Shown one piece after another: positions 1 through 7,302 of a stretch of 9,753 bases of DNA. The stretch is taken from assembly GCA_019422485.1 (NCBI GenBank), contig JAHZDG010000009.1, forward strand, positions 39,527 through 49,279. Reading direction: 5' to 3'. Position 1 is the stretch's first letter. Each line of letters opens with the position of its first letter. Both the position numbers and the translations under genes were made by a program. The notes under the pieces were generated by a model. It saw nothing but the letters and a program-made list of their open reading frames with translations. It was not told where the DNA came from and searched no databases. This DNA is from Alistipes sp. (GTDB taxonomy: Bacteria > Bacteroidota > Bacteroidia > Bacteroidales > Rikenellaceae).

Positions 1-291
1 TACTGCGGTCTGAAACCGGCCGATCTGGATGCCATTCCCGAACAGGCTGACCGTTATCCCGAATTCTCTCAGTTCAAAGAGCTGCCCGCCTGGGGTCTTT
101 ATGTCCGCCACGCCAAAAACCTCACCTTGGACAATATCACCTTCAAAGCTTTGGCTCGCGACTATCGTCCGGCCGTGGTGCTGCAACAGGTGGACAATGC
201 CGTACTCGAAAACATGAAATACATCGAACCGGGTGGCGGCAAAAAACAGGTTCACACCTATAAAACGACCGGTATCGTTCAAAAGAAATAA
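1..291 (+). CDS. GH28 family glycoside hydrolase, C-terminal fragment (5' end outside window)
   Basis: Open from base 1 in the first frame to the TAA at 289-291, giving 96 residues. They align without gaps to residues 404-499 of the next gene (327-1826) and share the block IPEQADRYPEF, then SQFKELPAWG, DYRP and MKYIEP. This is the last part of the beta-helix and C-terminal tail of a GH28 enzyme; the catalytic part lies upstream of the window, so its active-site state is unknown. By family it should be an exported pectin-type galacturonidase. It is the closest relative of the following gene that can be seen here, and a 32-bp stretch is identical in both (58-89 and 1593-1624), which points to tandem duplication. 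The gap to the next start is 35 bp, consistent with one operon. The family call is secure; the exact substrate is not. Confidence 0.9.
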   Translation, partial: YCGLKPADLDAIPEQADRYPEFSQFKELPAWGLYVRHAKNLTLDNITFKALARDYRPAVVLQQVDNAVLENMKYIEPGGGKKQVHTYKTTGIVQKK

Positions 292-326
292 AAATCAAAT
301 CAATCATAAATCAAACCAAACAAACC

Positions 327-1826
327 ATGAAAGCAAGCATGACTAAATTACTTTCGTTGGCCGTTGCGCTGCTGGCCACTTTCCAGCTATCGGCCAAAGA
401 TTACGATGTTCAAGACTTCGGTGCCGTAGCCGACGGTATCGCCCTGAACACCAATACCATTCAGCACGCCATCGACTTCGTGCATGAAAACGGCGGCGGT
501 CGTCTGGTATTCCACGCCGGGACCTATCTGACCGGTTCGATCTACATCAAATCGAATGTAACCCTCCACCTCGAACGCGGTGCTACCCTGCTGGGTTCGA
601 CCAATCCGCTCGACTACAACTTCGAAAAAAGATGCGCATGGCATTCGTTGATCTTCGCCATCGATCAGGAAAACATCGGTATCACCGGTCAGGGTGTGAT
701 CGACGGACAGGGTTTCACCACGGCTAACAACCGTCTGAACCTGATCCACCGCGGTTTCAACCCCGGTAACGACGTGATTCCCTATGACCGTCCCCGCGAA
801 TGGAACCGTCCGCAGAACATCTACTTCCGCGAATGCAAAAACATCACCATCAAAGACATCACCCTGCGTGACCCGGCCAGCTGGAACCAGACCTACGATC
901 AGTGCGTAAACCTGTATGTAGACAATATCTATGTAGACAGCAAATCATACTGGAACAACGACGGGATCGATATCGTGGACTGCAAAGACGTTGTGATCAA
1001 AAACTCGTTCTTCGATGCAGCCGATGACGTACTCTGCCTCAAATCGCACAGCGCCGAACACATGTGCGAAAACGTCCTGATCGACAACTGCGTAGGTCGT
1101 TCGAGCGCTAACGGTCTGAAATTCGGTACCGTTTCTCGCGGTGGTTTCAAAAATATCACCGTTACCAACATGACCATCTACGATACCTATCGTTCGGCCA
1201 TCACCTTCGCCGCTGTGGATGGTGCTCACATCGAAAACATCCTGGTAGACGGCGTTCGCTCGATCAACACCGGTAACGTGATCTACCTGCGTATCGGTAA
1301 CCGCTGGAGCAAAGGCAAAGAACCCGTCATGAAAGACGTTACCATCAAAAACGTATATGCCGAAGTACCTTTCCACAAAGCCGATGCCGGTTACAGCTAC
1401 GAAGGCCCGATCGAAGACCTGCCGCGTAACATCTCTCCGGCCAGCATCGTAGGTCTGCCTGAATACAAAATCGAAAACGTAACGCTCGAAAACGTAGAAA
1501 TCGTTTACCCGGGTGCCGGGAACCCCTACTATGCCAAAGTGGGTCTGACCCCCGAAGAACTGGACGGTATTCCCGAACAGGCCGATCGTTACCCCGAATT
1601 CTCTCAGTTCAAAGAGCTGCCCGCTTGGGGGATGTATATCCGTCACGCCAACGGTATCCACTTCAAAAACGTAACGTTCAAAGCCCTGGCATCAGACTAT
1701 CGTCCGGCCATCGTATTGGATGACGTGAACGGCGGTACGTTCGAAGGCATGAAGTACATCGAACCCAACAGCGAAGGGAAAAACCAACTCTTCGACTACA
1801 AATCCCAGAACATCGAGATTAAATAA
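327..1826 (+). CDS. Secreted GH28 glycoside hydrolase (pectin/rhamnogalacturonan galacturonidase type)
   Basis: 499 residues, normal for bacterial GH28. A Sec signal peptide (hydrophobic about 8-20, cleavage probably after LSA at residue 23) leads into KDYDVQDFGAVADG, the usual N-terminal entry of the family. The right-handed beta-helix follows. Catalytic aspartates are present: N210-N211-D212 and D215 in the NND-G-I-D motif, and D233-D234 in DAADD. The histidine of the classical GHG motif is replaced (S-A-N262-G), and the classical RIK motif reads S290-A-I-T-F, so the Arg and Lys that bind galacturonate in polygalacturonases are missing. A cysteine stack C170, C193, C219, C255 marks successive rungs. 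These changes suggest activity on rhamnogalacturonan or an exo mode rather than ordinary polygalacturonase; this is inference. Met1 is chosen over Met5 because it gives a leader as long as in the paralogues and sits directly after AAACC. Gene symbols were not assigned because specificity is unknown. Confidence 0.93.
   Translation: MKASMTKLLSLAVALLATFQLSAKDYDVQDFGAVADGIALNTNTIQHAIDFVHENGGGRLVFHAGTYLTGSIYIKSNVTLHLERGATLLGSTNPLDYNFEKRCAWHSLIFAIDQENIGITGQGVIDGQGFTTANNRLNLIHRGFNPGNDVIPYDRPREWNRPQNIYFRECKNITIKDITLRDPASWNQTYDQCVNLYVDNIYVDSKSYWNNDGIDIVDCKDVVIKNSFFDAADDVLCLKSHSAEHMCENVLIDNCVGRSSANGLKFGTVSRGGFKNITVTNMTIYDTYRSAITFAAVDGAHIENILVDGVRSINTGNVIYLRIGNRWSKGKEPVMKDVTIKNVYAEVPFHKADAGYSYEGPIEDLPRNISPASIVGLPEYKIENVTLENVEIVYPGAGNPYYAKVGLTPEELDGIPEQADRYPEFSQFKELPAWGMYIRHANGIHFKNVTFKALASDYRPAIVLDDVNGGTFEGMKYIEPNSEGKNQLFDYKSQNIEIK
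950..983 (+). repeat. 34-bp block identical to 6318-6351 (GH28 catalytic motif)
   Basis: These 34 bases, encoding W-NND-GID-IVDC, are identical at 6318-6351 in the GH28 gene 5713-7206, including synonymous positions, although the genes differ at many synonymous sites elsewhere. The third complete GH28 gene (7303-8790) has the same motif with several changes. Strong protein constraint explains much of this; local gene conversion between the copies could explain the matching silent sites. Confidence 0.85.
1593..1624 (+). repeat. 32-bp direct repeat of 58-89 (GH28 C-terminal region)
   Basis: Bases 1593-1624 match 58-89 exactly; both encode the PEFSQFKELPA stretch of neighbouring GH28 genes. The repeat lies 1.5 kb apart in direct orientation and could support deletion or expansion of one GH28 copy by homologous recombination. 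It is part of two coding regions, not a mobile element. Confidence 0.85.
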
Positions 1827-1865
1827 CGTAGGCATCCACTCGTAAAACACATAAAATCAAATACA

Positions 1866-2621
1866 ATGAACAAGCTGAAATTTATCGCCCTCGCTCTGGC
1901 GAGCGTATGTACGCTGAGCCTCTCGGCCCAAGTTACCTACAAAGCCTCGTATTTCGGGGTTAAATCGGACGGTTCTACGCTGAACACCCGTTCTATCCAA
2001 AAAGCTATCGACCACATCAGCGAACAGGGTGGCGGTACGCTCGAATTCTACGTAGGTCGTTACCTGACCGGTACGCTCAACCTCAAATCCAATGTCACCA
2101 TCCAACTCCACGAAGGTGCCGTATTGGTAGGGGTTACTTTCCCGTATGACTACACCGCTGCCGGTGATACCAAAGCTATCATCTGCGCCGAAGGTCAGGA
2201 AAACATCGCCGTAACCGGTAAAGGTGTGATCCAGGGCCAGGGTACGCTGCTGCTGGGTAATGTTCAGACCCAGATCGACAAAGGCAACCTGAAAGAAACC
2301 GTAGCTCAGGCCAGCCCGGCATTGATCAGCATCAAAAACTGCTCGAACGTTAAAATCGAAGGCATCAACCTGCAGAATCCCTGCGGTAACGTAATGGTTT
2401 ACAGCGACTGCAAAGACGTAACGCTGAGCAACCTGGCCATTACCAGCCGCCAAACGGCTGACAGCAAAGGGGTACTCTTCTCAGGTTGCACGGGCTTCAA
2501 CATGACGGATTGTTATTTCGACACCACGGGCGAAGCCATGGTATCGGCCGGCACCTCGACCAACGTTACCCTCTCGGGCTGCAAAACCCCCAGCGGCAAA
2601 CAGCTCAAAGCTAAAAAATAA
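1866..2621 (+). CDS. Half-length, non-catalytic GH28-like secreted beta-helix protein
   Basis: 251 residues with a clear signal peptide (hydrophobic 6-20, cleavage probably after SLSA, residue 21). Residues 25-125 are plainly homologous to the neighbouring GH28 enzymes: FGVKSDG, LNTRSIQKAID, GGG, GRYLTG, LKSNVT, GQENIAVTGKGVI. The alignment continues to the catalytic rungs, but there the NND-G-I-D motif reads D199-S-K201-G-V-L204 and DAADD reads D219-T-T-G222-E223, so all catalytic aspartates are gone. The cysteine ladder is kept (C159, C182, C208, C239) with the same 23- and 26-residue spacing as the active paralogues. The protein ends at a lysine-rich tail (KQLKAKK), so about the last 240 family residues are absent. 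Codon use matches its neighbours and the frame is intact, so it does not look like a decaying pseudogene. A binding, scaffold or enzyme-partner role is possible but is inference. A recent truncation that still happens to be open is the alternative. Confidence 0.85.
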   Translation: MNKLKFIALALASVCTLSLSAQVTYKASYFGVKSDGSTLNTRSIQKAIDHISEQGGGTLEFYVGRYLTGTLNLKSNVTIQLHEGAVLVGVTFPYDYTAAGDTKAIICAEGQENIAVTGKGVIQGQGTLLLGNVQTQIDKGNLKETVAQASPALISIKNCSNVKIEGINLQNPCGNVMVYSDCKDVTLSNLAITSRQTADSKGVLFSGCTGFNMTDCYFDTTGEAMVSAGTSTNVTLSGCKTPSGKQLKAKK

Positions 2622-2630
2622 ACCGGATCC

Positions 2631-2674
2631 AGAGCTGCGGGAAGCGTTCTGAGGAGCGGCTTCCCGGAGACTCT
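2631..2674 (+). other. Imperfect hairpin downstream of the degenerate GH28-like gene
   Basis: An 8-bp core stem (CGGGAAGC at 2638-2645 with GCTTCCCG at 2659-2666) encloses a 13-nt loop. The stem extends outward through a G-G mismatch, two more pairs, a bulged A and four further pairs (AGAG 2631-2634 with CTCT 2671-2674). It begins about 10 bases after the stop codon. There is no T-run behind it on the + strand, so it is not a standard intrinsic terminator; it could be a 3' stabilising or processing structure, or a weak attenuator ahead of the GH106 gene. Confidence 0.5.
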
Positions 2675-2688
2675 GCTCCAACCCTATC

Positions 2689-2714
2689 GGATCGGGCCTT
2701 GACCGGCCCCTTCC
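2689..2714 (+). other. Second small GC-rich hairpin before the GH106 gene
   Basis: GGGCC (2694-2698) pairs with GGCCC (2705-2709) around a 6-nt loop; three more outer pairs (GGA with TCC) follow a 2x2 internal loop. It is followed by an A-run (about 2717-2726), not T. Together with the hairpin just upstream it makes the 198-bp gap the most structured intergenic stretch in the window. Its role is unknown; separation of transcript segments is a possibility. Confidence 0.35.
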
Positions 2715-2784
2715 GAACAAAAAAAAGAAGAAGAACACTAAATTCTGTAAACCATCAAAATCAGACAACTGATTGCAGTGGATT

Positions 2785-2818
2785 CCTAAACCTAACCCAA
2801 CCTAACCGAACCGAAAAC
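2785..2818 (+). repeat. Short imperfect CCTAA-type repeat in the GH106 leader
   Basis: The bases just before the ATG at 2820 are an A/C-rich run with imperfect repeats of CCTAAAC, CCTAACC, CCTAACC and CCGAACC, ending AAAACC-ATG. No Shine-Dalgarno sequence is present. An unstructured A/C-rich leader is common before Bacteroidota start codons and probably keeps the start open for ribosomes. Confidence 0.45.
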
Positions 2819-2819
2819 C

Positions 2820-5699
2820 ATGGACAGAAGAACCTTTCTCATCCGCAGCGCCTGGCTCACCGCAGGAGGGATCTTAGCCTCGACATCGCCTTCGTTAGCC
2901 AAACTGGCTCTCAAAAGCGACTCCCTGCGTTTCGACAGCGACTTGTATAAAACATTCAAAGATCCGGCCTCGATCTACTACCCCTTTGTACGGTGGTGGT
3001 GGAACGGCGACATCCTGGATGCCGACGAATTGCGCCGCGAACTGCAAGTGATGAAAAAGGCCGGTATCGGCGGGGTGGAAATCAACCCGATCCAGCTGCC
3101 GCCCCGGGACAACGACATGGGCATGCTGGATAAAGCCACCCCTTGGCTCAGCGACAAATGGATCGACATGCTCAATGTCACCTTCGATGAAGCCAAACGT
3201 CTGGACATGACCTGTGACCTGCTGGTCGGTTCGGGCTGGCCTTTCGGTGCCGAATACCTGCGGGGCGATGAACGCGCCATGGTGCGCCTGGTCGACGCAC
3301 AGGAACTGGAAGGCCCCTGCGAATACGAAATTTCGCAATTCGCTCTCTTTGCCAAAGTCGATCCCCATGCCACCGAAACCTCTGAGGTTCGGACCATGAA
3401 GATCGTTTCGTTGAGTCTGGTCCCCTCGCCCATGGACAACATCGACCAGGCGATCGACCTGACCGACCAGAAAGACAACGAAATCATCCGGGTACAGGTA
3501 CCTGCCGGCAAACACTATTTCTATGCCGTGGTGCAGGTCAATGCCTTCGCCTGCGTGATCAACGGAGCTCCGGGTGCCGCCGGTCCGATCCTCAACCACC
3601 TGGACAAAACCGCCGTGCGCAAATACCTGGATCACATGTCCGACACGATTCAGTCCAAGATCGGCCCGCTCAAAGGCCGCATGCGCACGATGTTCACCGA
3701 CTCGATGGAGCTGGAAGGCATGAACTGGACGACCGACTTCCGCGAAGAGTTCATCAAACGGCGCGGGTACGATATCGTTCCCTACATGCCCTACATGATG
3801 TTCAAGACAGGCCGACTGGGCGATGTCTACAACTTCGACTACGGGGTCGAAAAGACGCCCCGGTTCAAGGATGAAAACAACCGCATGCGTTACGACTTCG
3901 AGCTGACCAAAGCCGAACTGCTGCGCGAACGTTTCAACGCCACCTACCTGCAATGGTGCAAGGATCTGGGCGTGATGTCGCGGGCCCAGGCTTACGGCCG
4001 CGGGTTCTTCCCGCTGGAAAGCAGGATCGGATACGACATTCCCGAAGGTGAATCGTGGACAACCAACTGGCTCAAACACCGGCTGGGTGAAGAGATGTCC
4101 AACGAAGACTATCGCCGCGGACGAGGTTACACCATGATCAACAAATTCGTCTCTTCGGCGGCCCACCTGACCGGTAAACGGGTGGTCAGCTGCGAAGAGA
4201 TGACCAATACCTACCAGGTTTTCGCCGCCACGCTGGAATTCCTGAAACTGGGTTCGGACATGAGCCTCATTTCGGGTGTCACCCAGTCGTTCTGGATCGG
4301 CGTGAACTACTCTCCGCTGAACATTCCCTTCCCGGGATGGGTCCGCTACGGTGCCTATTTCAGCGAACACAACAACTGGTGGCCCTACGTCTCCTATATC
4401 AATACCTACAAGGCCCGCGTGTCGTCGGTGCTGCAAAACGCCGACATGTATACCGACATCGCGATCCTGCCGGCTTACGGAGACATGTGGACGACCTGGG
4501 GCGTACAGACCGAACCGTTCCCTGTCCGGCTGAACGTTCCCTACATGACCCTGCTGTGGGAAGCCATGATCAAAAACGGTCACGGTTGCGACTATACCTC
4601 TGAAATCGTTCTGGCCGATTCGACCGTCAAAAACGGCAAACTCTGCTACGGACCCAAACAGTACGGTACGCTCTTCCTGGCCGGTGTCAAGGGGTTGGCT
4701 CCGGAAACCCTGGCCAAGATGTACGAATTCGTTCAACAGGGCGGCCGCGTCTTCTGTGTGGAACGCTATCCGGACCGCTGCCTGGGTTACCGCGACTACG
4801 AAAACCGCAACCGCGAAGTGCAGCAGTGGGTTGAGAAACTGAAAGCCTTCCCGGATCGTTTCATCCTGCTGGATATTCCGGCCGACAACGACTTTATCAG
4901 CTGGTTCACGAACGTGCAGGAAAAATACGGGCTCAAACCGTTCGTCCGCATCGAAACGATCGACCCCTACTTCATGCAGAACCGCTATCAGGCCGACGAC
5001 GGCAGCGAAATTTTCTTCTTCGTACACAGCCACCTGCATAAACGTTACAAAGGCAAGGTGACCTTCGCTCCCGAAATCACCAAGGGCCGTTACCCCTGGA
5101 TCTGGGATACGCACACCGGTGAACGTTACCGCATCGAGCTGAACGACGGCAGTTATACGTTGGAGATGAGCCCGGCCGATTCGCGTCTGATCGTCTTCGA
5201 CAAGAATAAGAAAGGACCCATGTGGCGTCAGCTTCCGGTGGAAGGGGTCGGCACCCAAACGCTTCGCAACTGGGATGTCGAGCTGAAACACAGCCGCGAA
5301 GGATGGACGAAAACCACCCGGATGGAAGATCCGACCGACCTGAAAGATACCGAATTCGTCAACTTCACCGGAACGGTAACCTACCGCACGACGGTCGATG
5401 TGACCAATCCGGCCGACATGGTGCTCAACTTAGGTCGGGTCTGGGGTGTGGCCGAAGTGAAGGTCAACGATCAGGATCTGGGCGTACGCTGGTACGGTGA
5501 CCAAACCTATGATGTGGCTTCCAGCCTGAAACCCGGCACCAACCGCATCGAAGTGAAGGTGACCACCACCCTGCTCAACTACATGAAGACCCTCAAGGAC
5601 AACAAAACGGCCCAATACTGGACGATGGAAGGGACCAAAAACCAACCGCTGAGTTCGATGGGGATGGTAGGTCCTGTGACTCTGTATCAAATCGGCTAA
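2820..5699 (+). CDS. GH106-type alpha-L-rhamnosidase, exported with an RR signal peptide
   Basis: 959 residues, in the usual size range of GH106. The N-terminus MDRRTFLIRS followed by a hydrophobic stretch and SLA is a twin-arginine (Tat)-like signal peptide, cleavage probably near residue 27. The family start motif RWWW is at 58-61 and the region AGIGGVEIN at 81-89, followed by the first barrel segments. Candidate catalytic or metal-site glutamates are E297 in the DSMELEG motif (294-300) and E459 in the SCEEMT motif (457-462), matching the conserved DS-x-E and S-x-E motifs of the family. Residues about 845-959 form a galactose-binding-like beta-sandwich (LNLGRVWGVAEVKVND, LGVRW). The expected reaction is exo-release of alpha-L-rhamnose from rhamnogalacturonan-type glycans in the periplasm or outside the cell. 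It is followed after only 13 bp by a GH28 gene, so the two are very likely co-transcribed. No frameshift or missing motif is seen. Exact linkage specificity cannot be read from sequence. Confidence 0.88.
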   Translation: MDRRTFLIRSAWLTAGGILASTSPSLAKLALKSDSLRFDSDLYKTFKDPASIYYPFVRWWWNGDILDADELRRELQVMKKAGIGGVEINPIQLPPRDNDMGMLDKATPWLSDKWIDMLNVTFDEAKRLDMTCDLLVGSGWPFGAEYLRGDERAMVRLVDAQELEGPCEYEISQFALFAKVDPHATETSEVRTMKIVSLSLVPSPMDNIDQAIDLTDQKDNEIIRVQVPAGKHYFYAVVQVNAFACVINGAPGAAGPILNHLDKTAVRKYLDHMSDTIQSKIGPLKGRMRTMFTDSMELEGMNWTTDFREEFIKRRGYDIVPYMPYMMFKTGRLGDVYNFDYGVEKTPRFKDENNRMRYDFELTKAELLRERFNATYLQWCKDLGVMSRAQAYGRGFFPLESRIGYDIPEGESWTTNWLKHRLGEEMSNEDYRRGRGYTMINKFVSSAAHLTGKRVVSCEEMTNTYQVFAATLEFLKLGSDMSLISGVTQSFWIGVNYSPLNIPFPGWVRYGAYFSEHNNWWPYVSYINTYKARVSSVLQNADMYTDIAILPAYGDMWTTWGVQTEPFPVRLNVPYMTLLWEAMIKNGHGCDYTSEIVLADSTVKNGKLCYGPKQYGTLFLAGVKGLAPETLAKMYEFVQQGGRVFCVERYPDRCLGYRDYENRNREVQQWVEKLKAFPDRFILLDIPADNDFISWFTNVQEKYGLKPFVRIETIDPYFMQNRYQADDGSEIFFFVHSHLHKRYKGKVTFAPEITKGRYPWIWDTHTGERYRIELNDGSYTLEMSPADSRLIVFDKNKKGPMWRQLPVEGVGTQTLRNWDVELKHSREGWTKTTRMEDPTDLKDTEFVNFTGTVTYRTTVDVTNPADMVLNLGRVWGVAEVKVNDQDLGVRWYGDQTYDVASSLKPGTNRIEVKVTTTLLNYMKTLKDNKTAQYWTMEGTKNQPLSSMGMVGPVTLYQIG

Positions 5700-5712
5700 A
5701 ACGACCCAAACC

Positions 5713-7206
5713 ATGAAACGAATCAGTATATTATTCATAGCCGCCCTGTTGACGATCATCTCTCAACAGATTCAAGCCAAAGACTACCAGGTGGCGGATT
5801 GGGGAATCTGTGCCGACGGCATCTCACAAAACACCCATGCCATCCAACACGCCATCGACCAGATCAGTGCCGAAGGCGGCGGACGGCTCATCTTCCCGGC
5901 CGGACGCTACCTGACAGGCAGCATCTACCTCAAATCGGGTGTGACGCTTCACCTCGAACGGGGAGCCGTGCTGTTGGGTTCGGCCAATCCGCTCGACTAC
6001 GACGTACACAACAACTGGCCGGCCCTGGTCTTCAGCCTCAATCAGAAAGGCATCGGCATTACCGGTCAGGGTGAAATCAACGGACAGGGCTGGACCTCGG
6101 CCAATAACGTGGTGAGCCTCATTCACCGCGGTCTGCTCAAAGACACCTTCCGTTACGACCGTCCCGACCAGTGGCGCCACCAGAACATTTACTTTCTCGA
6201 GTGCGAAGACATCACCATCCGTGATATCACCCTGCGGGCTCCCGGCTCCTGGACCAACACCTACGAACGTTGCAAAAACGTTTCGGTCGAAGGGCTTAAA
6301 GTGGACGGCAACTCGTTCTGGAACAACGACGGGATCGATATCGTGGACTGCGACGGCGTCACCATCCGCAACTGCTGGTTCGACGCGGCCGACGACGTGA
6401 TCTGCTTCAAATCCCACCACCCCGACTATATCTGCCAGAACGTGGTTGTCGATAACTGCGTCGGTCGTTCGAGCGCCAACGGCGTGAAATTCGGCACCGT
6501 ATCGCGGGGCGGATTCAAAAACTTCAAGATCACCAACATCACCATTTACAATACCTATCGTTCGGCCGTCACGTTCGCAGCGGTGGACGGAGCCGAAATC
6601 GAAAACATCGAAGTGGACGGTCTGCGGGCCATCAACACCGGCAACATCTTCTTCTTTGTGATCGGCAACCGCTGGAGCGGCGGCAAAAAGCCCTACATGC
6701 GCGACATCACGATCAGCAATGTCTACGCCGAAGTGCCCCTCGGAAAACCCGATCCGGGATATCCGTTCGAAGGGCCGATCGAAGACCTGCCGCGTAACGT
6801 CTCCCCGTCCTCGATCGTGGGCATGCCCGACATTCCGATCGAACGCATGACCCTGCGCAACATCGAGATCGTCTATCCGGGAGACGGCGACCCGTTCTAT
6901 GCCCACGTGGGTACCACCCCCGAGGAGCTGAGCAAAGTCCCCGAACGTCCGGATGCCTATCCCGAATTTTCGATGTTCAAGGAGCTGCCGGCCTGGGGCT
7001 TTTACATCCGCCACGCCAAGGATCTCACCTTCGACAATGTGAGTATCAAGGCGCTGCGTAAAGATTACCGGGTACCCATCGTGCTGGACGATGTACACGG
7101 CATCACATTCCGCAATCTGCAAATCGCAGAACCGGAACCGGGCAACAAAGAACGTATCGTTTCGAACTGCTCTTCCGATATCCGCATCGAAGAGGAGGCG
7201 CAATAG
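5713..7206 (+). CDS. Secreted GH28 glycoside hydrolase, paralogue coupled to GH106
   Basis: 497 residues. The signal peptide MKRISILFIAALLTIISQQ runs to cleavage after IQA (22), then KDYQVADWG. Catalytic residues are kept: N204-N205-D206, D209, and D227-D228 in DAADD. The classical GHG histidine is N256 here, and the RIK motif is replaced by the same YRSA-V-T-F sequence as in the paralogues. The cysteine ladder is C164, C187, C213, C249, with spacing identical to the gene at 327-1826. It differs from that gene in the loop after the first rungs (VHNNWPALVF) and in carrying FFFVIG where the others have VIYLRIG, a possible subsite difference. The start follows CCCAAACC with no Shine-Dalgarno. 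Placed between a GH106 and another GH28, it probably acts on the same glycan, removing galacturonic acid where the rhamnosidase removes rhamnose; this is inference from family knowledge and position. Confidence 0.93.
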   Translation: MKRISILFIAALLTIISQQIQAKDYQVADWGICADGISQNTHAIQHAIDQISAEGGGRLIFPAGRYLTGSIYLKSGVTLHLERGAVLLGSANPLDYDVHNNWPALVFSLNQKGIGITGQGEINGQGWTSANNVVSLIHRGLLKDTFRYDRPDQWRHQNIYFLECEDITIRDITLRAPGSWTNTYERCKNVSVEGLKVDGNSFWNNDGIDIVDCDGVTIRNCWFDAADDVICFKSHHPDYICQNVVVDNCVGRSSANGVKFGTVSRGGFKNFKITNITIYNTYRSAVTFAAVDGAEIENIEVDGLRAINTGNIFFFVIGNRWSGGKKPYMRDITISNVYAEVPLGKPDPGYPFEGPIEDLPRNVSPSSIVGMPDIPIERMTLRNIEIVYPGDGDPFYAHVGTTPEELSKVPERPDAYPEFSMFKELPAWGFYIRHAKDLTFDNVSIKALRKDYRVPIVLDDVHGITFRNLQIAEPEPGNKERIVSNCSSDIRIEEEAQ

Positions 7207-7302
7207 TTTCCGAACCGCTGCCGCCGAGCGTTTGACCGACTGGAACCTAATATGAATACGAAATAACGACCACCAAAAGTTGAAACCATAAAAACAGAGA
7301 AT
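7207..7302 (+). other. 96-bp intergenic gap between two GH28 genes
   Basis: This gap contains no open frame of note and no stable hairpin. A TTTG lies at 7231-7234, but no TAnnTTTG element lies at the right distance, so no Bacteroidota-type promoter can be supported. The second half is A-rich up to the start codon, like the leaders of the other genes. Most likely it is an operon spacer. Confidence 0.5.

Noticed and set aside
29..217. Small + strand frame inside the first GH28 fragment, and similar small frames within 3214-3399, 4337-4603, 5222-5500, 5799-6074 and 8315-8512
   Set aside because: All lie inside strongly supported genes in another frame and have composition typical of shifted readings.
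2622..2819. Possibility that the short GH28-like gene is a frameshifted full-length gene continuing into the gap
   Set aside because: The gap is only 198 bp, contains none of the downstream family motifs such as KFGTVSRGGF or PEFSQF, and ends at the GH106 start. About 240 residues could not fit.
2699..2950. 83-codon + strand frame covering the gap and the start of the GH106 gene
   Set aside because: It is out of frame with the well-supported GH106 start, low in complexity and without recognisable features.
2895..5291. A very long (798-codon) open frame on the - strand opposite the GH106 gene
   Set aside because: It is in codon register with the GH106 gene, so it stays open only because that gene avoids TTA, CTA and TCA codons. 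Its product resembles no family I recognise.
5824..7203. A 459-codon open frame on the - strand opposite a GH28 gene, with similar ones at 945-1661, 7570-8421 and 8784-9710
   Set aside because: Those at 945-1661 and 5824-7203 are in codon register with the sense gene and follow from the same codon avoidance. All lie opposite well-supported genes and show no recognisable domain.
7231..7254. Possible Bacteroidota-type promoter (TTTG at 7231, TAATATG at 7248)
   Set aside because: The downstream element matches TAnnTTTG poorly and the spacing is several bases too short.
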